The notes under the pieces: generated by a model | Seen by the model: the letters and a program-made list of their open reading frames with translations, nothing else | Told to the model about the DNA's origin: nothing | Database searches by the model: none | In this document: positions 36,379 to 44,989 of the stretch, piece by piece | How the letters are laid out: every line of letters begins with the position of its first letter | How positions within the stretch are numbered: the stretch's first letter is position 1 | Program-made: the position numbers and the translations under genes | Origin: Pseudomonas migulae NBRC 103157 | Lineage (GTDB): Bacteria; Pseudomonadota; Gammaproteobacteria; Pseudomonadales; Pseudomonadaceae | Assembly: GCF_002091715.1 (NCBI RefSeq) | Contig: NZ_BDAG01000005.1 | Location: 62,001 to 126,000, forward strand | Direction: 5' to 3' | DNA length: 64,000 bases

Positions 36379-38820
36379 ATGTCCCGTTCGCTAGACACCT
36401 TGTTGCGCCCCAGTTTGCTGGCGGTCGCCATTGCCTTTTGCACCCCTCTGGCCAGCAGCCAACTGATCGCAGCTGAACAGGCGTCCAGCGTTCGCGCCTA
36501 CAACCTGCCGGCCGCGCCATTGGCCAGCACGTTGAACCAGATCGCCAGCCAGTCCGGCCTCGCGTTGTCGCTGAATCCGGCGTTGGCGGCGGGCAAGACG
36601 TCGGCACCGGTCAATGGCCAATATGATGCCGCGGGTGCCTTGCGCGCCGCGCTGCCCGGCACCGGTCTGCAACTGGAACAGAGCAGCACTGGCACCTACA
36701 GCCTGGTCGCTGCACCTGAGGGCATGATGGCGTTGCCGGAAACGGCCATCATCGGCGTTGAAAACACTGAAAGCGCCTGGGGCCCGGTGGCAGGTTACCT
36801 GGCCAAGCGTACCGCCGCCGGCACCAAGACCGACACCGCGCTGGTTGAGGCGCCGCGTTCGATTTCGATCGCCACCCGCGAACAAATGGACGACCGCAGT
36901 GTGCACAGCCTCGATGACGCTGTGCGTTACATGCCGGGCATCACCGCCAGCAGTTTCGGCAGCGACACCCGCGCCGACTGGCTGCGGGTACGCGGCTTTG
37001 AACCGACCCAGTTCCTCGACGGCTTGCCGCTGCCCAAAGGCGTGTACGCCAACCCGAAACCGGAAACCTGGAACCTCGACCGCCTCGCGCTGCTGCGCGG
37101 ACCGGCTTCATCCGTGTACGGCCAGACCCCGCCAGGCGGTTTGCTGGACATGGTCAGCCGTCGTCCCAGCGCCGAGTCGAGCAATGAAATCCAGGTGCAA
37201 TACGGCAGTGACAATCATCGCCAGATCAACTTCGCCAGCACCGGCAAAATCGACGACGAAGGCCAGTTCCTCTATGGCGTCAGCGGCGTGGTTCGCGACA
37301 GCGGCACGCAGATCGACCACATCGACAACAAGCGCTACAACATCGCGCCGAGCCTGACCTGGAACATCGACGACGACACCAAATTCACCCTGCTCACGCA
37401 ATTCACCCGTGACGATACCGGCATCACCAGCCAGTTCCACTCGATCCAGGGCACCAAAATCGACATGCCGTTCGGCGATATTTCCCACCACAAGAACCTG
37501 GGAGATCCGAACTACGAGTACTACGACCGCACTTACTACGCGCTGGGCTACGCCTTCGAACATCGCCTGAACGATGTCTGGCAGTTCCGTCAGAACCTGC
37601 GCTACACCAAGTCCGACCTGTCGTTCCAGGCCATTACCGTCAACGCCTACAACCCGGCGTTTGCCGCGTTCGGTTTTGTCGTCGACGATCAGGGCAACAC
37701 GGGGCGCGGCACGACAAATGTCGAGGAAGACATCAGCCAGTTCGCGGTGGACAACAACTTCCAGGGCGATTTTTCCACCGGTGATGTCCGTCACACCTTG
37801 CTGATCGGGCTGGACCACCAGCGCAACAACACCAACTACCTGTCGATCTTCGGGACCGCGCCGGGCATCAACGTCAACACCCCGCAATATGGTTTGCCGA
37901 TCACTCGCCCGGCACGGTCCGATGCCTTCTATGACCAGGATCAGAAGACCCATCAGACCGGTTTGTACGTCCAGGACCAGATGGCCCTCGACCAATGGCG
38001 CCTGACGCTGGGCGGCCGTGAGGACTGGGTCCACACCGGCACCAAGTTCTTCAAGGAAGATGCCACCAACACCGAGCGCGACAAGAAATTCAGCGGTAAC
38101 GCGGCGATCAGCTATGTATTCGACAACGGCATCGTGCCTTACCTGTCTTACGCCGAGTCGTTCCAGCCCACCAGCAATGCCACCGCATCGTCCACTCAAT
38201 CATTCAAGCCGACCGAAGGCCAGCAGTGGGAGCTGGGCATCAAGTACCAGCCGCCGGGCAGCAACACGTTGCTGAGCGCTGCGGTGTACGACCTGACCCA
38301 AAAAAACGTCTCCGTCACCACCACCGTCGGCAACGTGCCGATCACCAGCCAGACCGGTGAAGTGAAAGTCAAAGGCCTGGAGTTGGAAGCGGTCTCCGAC
38401 GTCACCGACAACCTGAAAATCATCGCCGCCTACACCCTGGCGAAGTCCGAAGTGCAAAAAGGCGACTTCAAAGGCAACCGTCTGCAACTGATGCCCAACC
38501 AGCAGGCTTCGCTGTGGACCGATTACACCTGGCACAACGGCGTGCTGGATGGCTTCGGCATTGGTGCCGGCGCGCGTTACACCGGCAATACCTACGGCGA
38601 CCAGGGCAACACCACGCTGGGCAAGGCGGATGCCTATACCGTGTTCGACGCGGCGGTTCATTACGACCTGGGTCGCCTGGATAACAGCTTGAAAGGTGCC
38701 TCGCTGGCCGTGAACGCGACCAACCTGCTCAACAAGGATTACATCTCTACCTGTGACGGCTTTTACTGCTATTACGGCGACCTGCGCAGTGTCGTCGCCA
38801 GTGCCACGTACAAGTGGTAA
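36379..38820 (+). CDS. TonB-dependent siderophore receptor with STN domain (FoxA-like)
   Basis: This 813-residue outer-membrane receptor imports a ferric siderophore. A signal peptide covers about residues 1-33 (cleavage near LIAA-EQ). The STN signalling domain follows (about 38-115, AYNLPAAPLASTLNQIASQSGL), then the plug (about 150-260, EAPRSISIATREQMDDRS, RVRGFEPTQFLDG, LLRGPASSVYGQTPPGGLLDMVSRRP) and a 22-strand barrel ending in YKW. STN presence and the upstream sigma/anti-sigma genes show a cell-surface-signalling transducer. The following PepSY gene favours a ferrioxamine (FoxA)-like over a ferrichrome (FiuA)-like assignment, but both take hydroxamates. Confidence 0.92.
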   Translation: MSRSLDTLLRPSLLAVAIAFCTPLASSQLIAAEQASSVRAYNLPAAPLASTLNQIASQSGLALSLNPALAAGKTSAPVNGQYDAAGALRAALPGTGLQLEQSSTGTYSLVAAPEGMMALPETAIIGVENTESAWGPVAGYLAKRTAAGTKTDTALVEAPRSISIATREQMDDRSVHSLDDAVRYMPGITASSFGSDTRADWLRVRGFEPTQFLDGLPLPKGVYANPKPETWNLDRLALLRGPASSVYGQTPPGGLLDMVSRRPSAESSNEIQVQYGSDNHRQINFASTGKIDDEGQFLYGVSGVVRDSGTQIDHIDNKRYNIAPSLTWNIDDDTKFTLLTQFTRDDTGITSQFHSIQGTKIDMPFGDISHHKNLGDPNYEYYDRTYYALGYAFEHRLNDVWQFRQNLRYTKSDLSFQAITVNAYNPAFAAFGFVVDDQGNTGRGTTNVEEDISQFAVDNNFQGDFSTGDVRHTLLIGLDHQRNNTNYLSIFGTAPGINVNTPQYGLPITRPARSDAFYDQDQKTHQTGLYVQDQMALDQWRLTLGGREDWVHTGTKFFKEDATNTERDKKFSGNAAISYVFDNGIVPYLSYAESFQPTSNATASSTQSFKPTEGQQWELGIKYQPPGSNTLLSAAVYDLTQKNVSVTTTVGNVPITSQTGEVKVKGLELEAVSDVTDNLKIIAAYTLAKSEVQKGDFKGNRLQLMPNQQASLWTDYTWHNGVLDGFGIGAGARYTGNTYGDQGNTTLGKADAYTVFDAAVHYDLGRLDNSLKGASLAVNATNLLNKDYISTCDGFYCYYGDLRSVVASATYKW

Positions 38821-38847
38821 ACGCTTGATTGGATACGCGCTGTAATC

Positions 38848-38872
38848 AGGCCGTCCTTCGTGGACGGCTTTG
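38848..38872 (+). terminator. Hairpin between receptor and PepSY gene
   Basis: GCCGTCC-TTCGT-GGACGGC is followed by TTTGGTATTT. The T-run is short, so partial read-through into the PepSY gene is likely. Confidence 0.65.
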
Positions 38873-38892
38873 GTATTTCTGAAGGCTGAGAA

Positions 38893-40023
38893 ATGAAAAG
38901 CAAAACAATTCGTCGCTGGTCCTTCGTCCACACCTGGACCAGCCTGATCTGCACGGTCTTCCTGCTGATGCTGGCGCTGACCGGCTTGCCCCTGATCTTC
39001 CATCACGAGATCGACCACCTGCTGGGCGATGCCGCCGAGCTGAAAGCAATGCCGGCCGACACCCCGAAGCTGAATTTGCAGCAGTTGGTGCAGGCCGCGG
39101 AAAAACATCGTCCCGGTGAAGTCATGCAGTATTTCGGCTTCGACGAAGACGAACCCGACGCCGCGATCACGATCATGGCCGCCACCGCCGGTACCGAACC
39201 GAATTCGTCCCACACCTTCATGCTCGACGCCCGCACCGGCGAAGCGCTGGAGATGCCGTCGGCCAACGGCGGCTTCATGATGGTCATGCTGCGCTTGCAC
39301 GTGGACATGTTTGCCGGCCTGCCGGGCAAGCTGTTGCTGGCGTTCATGGGACTGATGTTTGTCGTGGCCATTATTTCCGGATCGGTGCTGTACCTGCCGT
39401 TCATGCGCCGCTTGAAATTCGCCACCGTGCGCCAGGACAAATCCACTCGCCTGCGCTGGCTCGACCTGCACAACCTGATCGGTGTGGTCACCCTGACCTG
39501 GGCGCTGGTGGTTGGCGTGACCGGCGTCATCAGTGCTTGCGCCGACCTGCTGATCGCCGCGTGGCGCAACGACAGCCTGAGTGCGATGGTCGCGCCGTAC
39601 CGCGACGCCCCCGCCCTGACACAACTGGCGCCGGCCACCCGCTTGCTCGACATCGCCAAGGAAGTCGCGCCCGGCATGCAGCCGGACTTTATTGCCTTCC
39701 CCGGCACGCGGTTTTCCAGCGAACACCATTACGCGGTGTTCATGAAGGGCAGCACGCACCTGACATCGCACTTGCTGACACCGGTGCTGATCGACGCCAG
39801 TACATTGCAAGTCACCGCCGTGGCTGAACGGCCTTGGTACATGGACGCCATGGGCATGTCGCAGCCGCTGCACTTCGGCGATTACGGCGGCATGCCGATG
39901 AAAATCCTCTGGGCGACGCTGGATGTACTGACCATCATCGTGCTCGGCAGCGGGGTTTACCTGTGGATGGTACGGCGCAAGGCGGCAAAACCCGTACTGG
40001 AGAAAGCGGAGAGCGTGGCATGA
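38893..40023 (+). CDS. PepSY-TM protein (FoxB/PiuB-like)
   Basis: This 376-residue inner-membrane protein has four main transmembrane segments (about residues 15-37, 150-170, 195-220 and 335-355) with PepSY-type periplasmic domains between them. Conserved HTWTSLI, RLHVDMFAGLPG and WLDLHNLIG contain membrane-edge histidines that could bind haem or metal. Relatives such as FoxB and FpvG-type proteins help reduce or release siderophore iron at the inner membrane. GAAGG precedes the ATG. The stop overlaps the next small gene by four bases. Confidence 0.88.
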   Translation: MKSKTIRRWSFVHTWTSLICTVFLLMLALTGLPLIFHHEIDHLLGDAAELKAMPADTPKLNLQQLVQAAEKHRPGEVMQYFGFDEDEPDAAITIMAATAGTEPNSSHTFMLDARTGEALEMPSANGGFMMVMLRLHVDMFAGLPGKLLLAFMGLMFVVAIISGSVLYLPFMRRLKFATVRQDKSTRLRWLDLHNLIGVVTLTWALVVGVTGVISACADLLIAAWRNDSLSAMVAPYRDAPALTQLAPATRLLDIAKEVAPGMQPDFIAFPGTRFSSEHHYAVFMKGSTHLTSHLLTPVLIDASTLQVTAVAERPWYMDAMGMSQPLHFGDYGGMPMKILWATLDVLTIIVLGSGVYLWMVRRKAAKPVLEKAESVA

Positions 40024-40199
40024 CACCCCGACAGTCAAACTTCTGGAAGGTCTTCGCAACGCCCGTCGTCATCGCCTTGCTCAGCGCGGCGGGGTTGTTT
40101 GCCGCGTTGCTGGGGGATGGCGTTTGGGATGCCCTGAGCTGGCTGGGCCTGGGTGTTCCCGCAATCCTCGCCCTGCGCGGCCTGCTGCAACGCCGCTGA
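40020..40199 (+). CDS. 59-residue membrane protein of the iron block
   Basis: This short protein (MTPRQSNFWKVFATPVVIAL at its start) has two predicted transmembrane segments, at about residues 11-30 and 36-52, and a basic tail (LLQRR). It starts inside the stop codon of the PepSY gene (ATGA), which supports translation. I do not recognise a characterised family; similar small proteins follow PepSY iron-uptake proteins. A role as a partner subunit of the PepSY protein is plausible but inferred from coupling only. Confidence 0.8.
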   Translation: MTPRQSNFWKVFATPVVIALLSAAGLFAALLGDGVWDALSWLGLGVPAILALRGLLQRR

Positions 40200-40210
40200 C
40201 AACACCCAAC

Positions 40211-40299
40211 CTGTAGGAGCCGGCTTGCTGGCGATGGCATCACCCCGGTGCATCTGAAAAACCGAGTCGATGCCATCGCCAGCAAGCCGGCTCCTACAA
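40211..40299. repeat. REP inverted pair
   Basis: CTGTAGGAGCCGGCTTGCTGGCGATG and its complement face each other between the iron block and the GST gene. Confidence 0.92.
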
Positions 40300-40354
40300 G
40301 TTGCGTGATCCACGCGCTATGCTCCCGACACTGTCCACCGACCGAGACACTGCC

Positions 40355-40984
40355 ATGTCCGCCCCGAGCATGACCCTCTACCACAATCCGCTGTCACCTT
40401 TCGTTCGCAAAGTCATGGTGCTGCTGCACGAAACCGGTCAGCAAGACCGCGTCGCCCTGCAAAACTGTGTGCTGACCCCGGTCGCCCCGGACCTGCCGCT
40501 TACCCATGACAACCCGCTGAGCAAAATCCCGGCCCTGCGCCTGGCTGACGGCAACGTCATTCACGACAGCCGGGTGATCCTCGATTACCTCGACCACCAG
40601 CACGTCGGCAACCCGCTGATCCCCCGTGAAGGCTCGGCCCGCTGGCGGCGCCTGACCCTGGCCTCCCTGGCCGACGGGATCATGGACGCTGCGGTGTTGG
40701 TTCGTTATGAAGTCGCCCTGCGCGCCCCGGAAAAACACTGGGACGAATGGCTCGATGGCCAGCGCGACAAGATTCGCCGCGCCTTGGCGCTGCTGGAAAA
40801 AGACGCGATTGCCGAGCTGACCAGCCATTTCGATGTCGCGGCGATCAGCGTGGCGTGTGCGCTGGGTTACCTCGACCTGCGCCATCCGGATCTGGAATGG
40901 CGCGAGTCGAATCCGCAATTAGCCGCGTGGTATTTCGAGGTGAGTCAGCGGCCTTCGATGGTGGTGACGATGCCTAAGGTCTAG
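40355..40984 (+). CDS. Glutathione S-transferase family protein
   Basis: This 209-residue protein has an N-terminal thioredoxin-like domain (residues 1-85, MTLYHNPLSPFVRKVMVLLHE, with NPLSKIPALRLADG holding the cis-Pro and HDSRVILDYLD the gamma-glutamyl-binding Ser) and an all-helical C-terminal domain (90-205). The active-site residue near NPLSPFV is likely Ser, as in beta/theta/zeta-like groups. Substrate is unknown. The gene stands alone; the longer upstream frame is REP sequence. Confidence 0.9.
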   Translation: MSAPSMTLYHNPLSPFVRKVMVLLHETGQQDRVALQNCVLTPVAPDLPLTHDNPLSKIPALRLADGNVIHDSRVILDYLDHQHVGNPLIPREGSARWRRLTLASLADGIMDAAVLVRYEVALRAPEKHWDEWLDGQRDKIRRALALLEKDAIAELTSHFDVAAISVACALGYLDLRHPDLEWRESNPQLAAWYFEVSQRPSMVVTMPKV

Positions 40985-41002
40985 ATTTGCACTGACTGGA
41001 CC

Positions 41003-41119
41003 GGCCTCTTCGCGAGCAAGTCGAATCGTCGCACCGCCGCTCCCACATGTTGATCTGTGGTGAACATACATTTTGTGTTCACTAGAGAGCCCTTGTGGGA
41101 GCGGACTTGCTCGCGAATG
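41003..41119. repeat. Hybrid REP pair with extended left arm
   Basis: The left half carries the 15-nt insert (TCGAATCGTCGCACC region) of the extended REP variant, while the right half (TGTGGGAGCGGACTTGCTCGCGA) lacks it. The pair is thus asymmetric. It lies between the GST gene and convergent creD; 41120-41210 shows nothing else. Confidence 0.8.
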
Positions 41120-41210
41120 CACCACACCGGATCTACCGGAAACAAGCCACATACCAGCGTCGCCAACACCTCCCCCTCCTGCTGATCCTCACGCAACCCC
41201 AACGACCGGC

Positions 41211-42581
41211 TCATTCCACCACCCCGATATCAAATTCCAGCGGCTTGGCTGCTTTCTGCCCGATCCCGTACCAATCCAGTTTGCGGGTCAGCACCATGAA
41301 CACACCCAGCAAGCCGAACAGCAGCAACGAGCCCATCAGCAACGCGTAATCCTCGGCACTCAACAAGCCATAGAGCAGACCATACAACGCCGCCAATCCC
41401 GCCGAAAAACTCAAGCCATGGCGCACGCTGCGCAGCACGTGGCAGACATAAAAGCCGATCAACAACACACATCCGCTCGCCGACAATAGATACGCCAGTG
41501 CAAAGCCGATGTGTTCGGACAATGACAGCAACAACAGGTAGAAGAACGCCAGCGCCACGCCGACCAACGCGTATTGCACCGGGTGCACCGCCAGGTTTTT
41601 CAGGACTTCGAAGAGGAAGAAACCGGCGAAAGTCAGAACGATGAACAGCAGTGCATATTTGATGGCCCGATCGCTTTTCAAATACTGGTCCACCGGATCG
41701 ATGAAGCTCACACCAAAGCTGCGGCCGTTGAACGCGTCACAGTCGTTGCCGGCTACGCAACTGCTCAGGGCTTCTTGCAGGTTGGTGGAGAAGAACGTTG
41801 TCTGCCAGTTGGCCGTGAAGCCCTGATCAGAGACTTCGCGCTGGGCCGGCAGATAGTTGCCGATGAAGCTCGGATGCGGCCAGTTGGCGGCCAGCGAGAC
41901 TTTGCTGGTCTTGCCCACCGGGAGAATTTGCAGTTGACCGGTGCCTTGCAAACGCAGGTCGAAACCGAAGGCCAGCTCCGTGGCTTGCCTGGTGTTCAGC
42001 GCCGGCAACGTCACATGCACGCCCTCACCCAGCCAGCCCACCTGGCTGCCCGGTACGAAATCCAGGCGCAGGTCATTGAGCTCCAGTTTCAGCGCATTCT
42101 CGATGCCACGAATGTCGCTGATCCCGACCGCGAGGAACGGCTGATCGAACTGGTAGTCGGCGAAGTCTTCCTTGATGCCCAGTTGTGCCGGAACCGAAAA
42201 GTGCCCGCTGATGCGGTTGTCGGCGTGAAACAGCCGCGCCTCGTAAATGCCCCGGGAACGCAGTTCGGTCTGCACCTGCCCGTCGAGCTCGAAACGCTCC
42301 GGCAGGAAATACAAACGACCGCGTTCTTCGCCGACTTCCTGGTAACGCTCGTTGGTTTTCTCGTTGAGCTTCCAGGTGCGCACCACTTTGCGATACGGCA
42401 CCACCATCAACGGTCCGCTCAGACGCTGGCTGTAGCTGGAACTGCGCGCGATGTCTTCGAGCACGCCGTCACGCAGTTGCTGACGGTCCTGGATCACGCC
42501 GTTGATCATCAGCAACGGGATCAGCAACAACAGAATCAGCAGGGCAATGGCCCCGAGTTTTATGGTCAGATTTCGGTTCAT
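41211..42581 (-). CDS. creD: CreD, inner-membrane protein of the Cre regulon
   Basis: This 456-residue protein matches CreD, an inner-membrane protein controlled by CreBC and linked to beta-lactam response and envelope homeostasis in Pseudomonas and Aeromonas. One N-terminal transmembrane segment (residues 8-28) is followed by a large periplasmic domain and about six C-terminal segments from residue 300 (IKYALLFIVLTFAGFFLFEV, then VHPVQYALVGVALAFFYLLL). GGGAGAG precedes the start. An extended REP pair separates it from creC. Confidence 0.92.
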   Translation of the reverse strand: MNRNLTIKLGAIALLILLLLIPLLMINGVIQDRQQLRDGVLEDIARSSSYSQRLSGPLMVVPYRKVVRTWKLNEKTNERYQEVGEERGRLYFLPERFELDGQVQTELRSRGIYEARLFHADNRISGHFSVPAQLGIKEDFADYQFDQPFLAVGISDIRGIENALKLELNDLRLDFVPGSQVGWLGEGVHVTLPALNTRQATELAFGFDLRLQGTGQLQILPVGKTSKVSLAANWPHPSFIGNYLPAQREVSDQGFTANWQTTFFSTNLQEALSSCVAGNDCDAFNGRSFGVSFIDPVDQYLKSDRAIKYALLFIVLTFAGFFLFEVLKNLAVHPVQYALVGVALAFFYLLLLSLSEHIGFALAYLLSASGCVLLIGFYVCHVLRSVRHGLSFSAGLAALYGLLYGLLSAEDYALLMGSLLLFGLLGVFMVLTRKLDWYGIGQKAAKPLEFDIGVVE

Positions 42582-42670
42582 GGGACTCTCCCTGTTTGGA
42601 TGGGGAGAGTCTGGTAACGGTGTGTGGAGGGTTTGTGGGGGGAATATGGAGTTTATGTGGAGACTGGGCC

Positions 42671-42805
42671 GGCCTCTTCGCGAGCAAGTCGAATCGTCGC
42701 ACCGCCGCTCCCACATTTAATCTCGGCCGTACACAAAATCCATATTCGCTGAAGATCGAATGTGGGAGCGGCGGTGCGACGATTCGACTTGCTCGCGAAG
42801 AGGCC
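42671..42805. repeat. Extended REP variant, perfect 46-bp arms
   Basis: Arms at 42671-42716 and 42760-42805 are perfect inverted complements over 46 bp. Compared with the ordinary REP arm each contains 15 additional bases between CGCGAGCAAG and CCGCTCCCACA. It lies between creC and creD and would form a very stable hairpin in the creBCD mRNA. Confidence 0.93.
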
Positions 42806-42816
42806 GCGACTCGGTC

Positions 42817-44235
42817 CTAAGCCAGGCGCAAAGTCACTTCAACCCCGCCCTCGACATTACCGACGTGCAACGTCCCACCATGCAACTTCACCACTTCCTC
42901 AACAAAGTTAAGCCCCAACCCGGTGCTCTTGCGCCCGCTGTCCGGACGCGGCAAGGAATAGAAGCGCTCACTCAATCGCGGCAATGCGTAGTCGGGGATG
43001 GCCTCGGCCTGGTTGAACAGTGTGAATTCAATCTGCTCCCCAACCGGCTTCGCGCTGAATCGCAGCACGCCATTCGCCGGCGTGAAATCCAGCGCATTGT
43101 CCAGCAGGTTGCCCAGCGCCTGACGCAACAGAAACGGCTCGCCAGTGATCGTCAGATCCGCTGGAATCGCCTGTTCCACGCGCAGCTGTTTGCCTTCGAT
43201 GCGCGCAGCCTGCGCATTCAGCAACTCATCGACCAGACTCGCCAACGGCACGGCCACTCGCTCTTCCAGCCCTTGGCGCTGCTCAACCTGAGCCAGGTTC
43301 AGCAGACGCTCGATCAACTGCTGCATCCGCACGCTTTCGCTGTCGATGTTGCTGACGAAACGCTGCCGTTGAGCCAACGGCATCTCACCCTGTAGCAACT
43401 CCGCCGCGCCGCGAATCGCCGCCAGCGGGCTTTTCAGTTCATGGGTCAGCGTGTGCACGTAGCGCTCGACGTAGGCTTTGCCTTCGAGCTGCGTGCGCAT
43501 CTGCTCCACAGCGGTCGCCAGTTGCTCCATTTCGCCGCCGCGATAATGCGGAACCTCGACCCGCCGGCCTTCACTCACGGCTTTCGCATAAGCGGTCAAG
43601 CGCCGCAGCGCTGCGCTCAGCCACCACGAGAGCAGCGCGCCGAACAGCAGACCGAGGCCGATCAGCCCGGCGCCATAGGCGAGCAATCGACGCTCGGTGC
43701 GATCGACGTAAGGCTGCAACGAGCTGTTGGGTTTGGCGACGGTGACCACGCCGATGATCCGGCCGTTATCGCGGATCGGCGCGCCAACGTGCATCACCGA
43801 AGAGCTGGCATCGTTCGGATCGCTGCGACTGGAGCGGGCGCCGTATTCGCCGCGCAGGGTCAGCAGAACGTCGTTCCAGCGCGAGTAATCCTGGCCCACC
43901 GCCACGCCGCTGGAATCCAGGACCACAATGCCCTTGGCGTCAGTAACGTAGATACGGTGGTTGACCTGATTCTTCGGCAGCCCCCAGATATTGGCTTTTG
44001 GCTGCCGCTCGCCATAGGCCCTGAGCAATTCCGGCCAGCGGTTCTGGTTAAGCGTGCCGGCCTTGAAGTCGTCGCGCAGGATTTCGGCCATCAGGTTGGC
44101 GGTGTCGACCAGGGTTTCTTCTGTGGACTGACGCACGCCGGGGCGGATTTCTTCCATCACGGTGCTGAGCACGAAGTAACCCGTCAGGCCGATGAACAGC
44201 ACATAGACCAGGAAAATCCGGATCCCCAATGGCAT
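42817..44235 (-). CDS. creC: CreC sensor histidine kinase
   Basis: This 472-residue kinase phosphorylates CreB. It has a transmembrane segment at residues 7-26, a periplasmic sensor domain (about 27-180) containing IYVTDAKGIVVLDSSG, a second segment at about 185-205, a HAMP-like linker, the phospho-acceptor His in LTHELKSPLAAIRG near 270, and an ATPase domain with NLLDNALDFTP and STGLGLNFVEEVV. The gene follows creB with a one-base overlap (TGATG). Confidence 0.93.
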   Translation of the reverse strand: MPLGIRIFLVYVLFIGLTGYFVLSTVMEEIRPGVRQSTEETLVDTANLMAEILRDDFKAGTLNQNRWPELLRAYGERQPKANIWGLPKNQVNHRIYVTDAKGIVVLDSSGVAVGQDYSRWNDVLLTLRGEYGARSSRSDPNDASSSVMHVGAPIRDNGRIIGVVTVAKPNSSLQPYVDRTERRLLAYGAGLIGLGLLFGALLSWWLSAALRRLTAYAKAVSEGRRVEVPHYRGGEMEQLATAVEQMRTQLEGKAYVERYVHTLTHELKSPLAAIRGAAELLQGEMPLAQRQRFVSNIDSESVRMQQLIERLLNLAQVEQRQGLEERVAVPLASLVDELLNAQAARIEGKQLRVEQAIPADLTITGEPFLLRQALGNLLDNALDFTPANGVLRFSAKPVGEQIEFTLFNQAEAIPDYALPRLSERFYSLPRPDSGRKSTGLGLNFVEEVVKLHGGTLHVGNVEGGVEVTLRLA

Positions 44236-44915
44236 CAGCTGTGTCCCGGGCTGTAACTGTAGCCGAGGCCGCGATGGGTCTGGATCGGCTCGGCGTCGGC
44301 CTTCACCTGGCGCAATTTGGCGCGCACGCTCTTGATGTGGCTATCGATGCTGCGCTCGTACCCGGCATCGGCGGCGACGCCCAGCGCATCGAGCAGTTGC
44401 TCGCGGCTGAAGACGCGTTCAGGTTGTTCGAGCAGGCATTGCAGCAGACGGAATTCGTGGCGCGTCAGGGTCAGCAACTGGCCGCGATAGCTGATCTGCA
44501 CTCGCTCGCTGTCGATGCGAAAGAGTGTCGATGCAACCTCGACCACCGCACGCGGCGCCATGCGTTTGAGGATGGCCCGCACGCGCGCTGCCACTTCCCG
44601 TGGGCTGAACGGCTTGACCACGTAATCGTCGGCGCCGATTTCCAGACCCACGACGCGATCGATTTCCGCATCACGGGCACTGAGAAAAATCACCGGCACG
44701 TCACTAAAACGCCGCAGTTGCTTGCAGGTTTCGAAGCCACTGATATCGGGCAGACCGATGTCGAGAATGATCAGATCCGCTGGCGTCTGCCGCTGAAGCT
44801 CCAGCGCGGCGGCGCCGAGGCTCAGCCACGTCGTGGTGAACCCTTCGCCCTGCAAGGCGAAAATCAGGGTGTCGGCAATCGCCGCTTCGTCTTCGACAAT
44901 CAGGATATGAGGCAT
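44235..44915 (-). CDS. creB: CreB response regulator
   Basis: This 226-residue OmpR-family regulator has a receiver domain (residues 1-115) with the acidic pair in VEDEAAIAD, phospho-acceptor Asp in ILDIGLPDISG near 52 and Lys in VKPFSPRE near 102, followed by a winged-helix DNA-binding domain (about 130-225). It is the first gene of creBCD. The longer frame adds 14 unrelated residues and is rejected. I see no TTCAC-N6-TTCAC cre tag directly upstream of creD, so creD may depend on read-through. Confidence 0.93.
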   Translation of the reverse strand: MPHILIVEDEAAIADTLIFALQGEGFTTTWLSLGAAALELQRQTPADLIILDIGLPDISGFETCKQLRRFSDVPVIFLSARDAEIDRVVGLEIGADDYVVKPFSPREVAARVRAILKRMAPRAVVEVASTLFRIDSERVQISYRGQLLTLTRHEFRLLQCLLEQPERVFSREQLLDALGVAADAGYERSIDSHIKSVRAKLRQVKADAEPIQTHRGLGYSYSPGHS

Positions 44916-44989
44916 GGCGTCCGAGCCCGGCAGTTGGGTGGGCGAACGGTGCCCCAAGCCTCACCTCACGTCAATGAGACCACTTGAAA

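Noticed and set aside
38200..40059. 619-codon minus-strand frame opposite the receptor end and PepSY gene
   Set aside because: It spans two well-supported sense genes and the terminator between them, without motifs of its own.
42671..42805. Repeated palindromes as CRISPR repeats
   Set aside because: They are inverted pairs at single sites with different spacers of 20-45 bp, dispersed over the whole window. No direct-repeat array and no cas gene is present.
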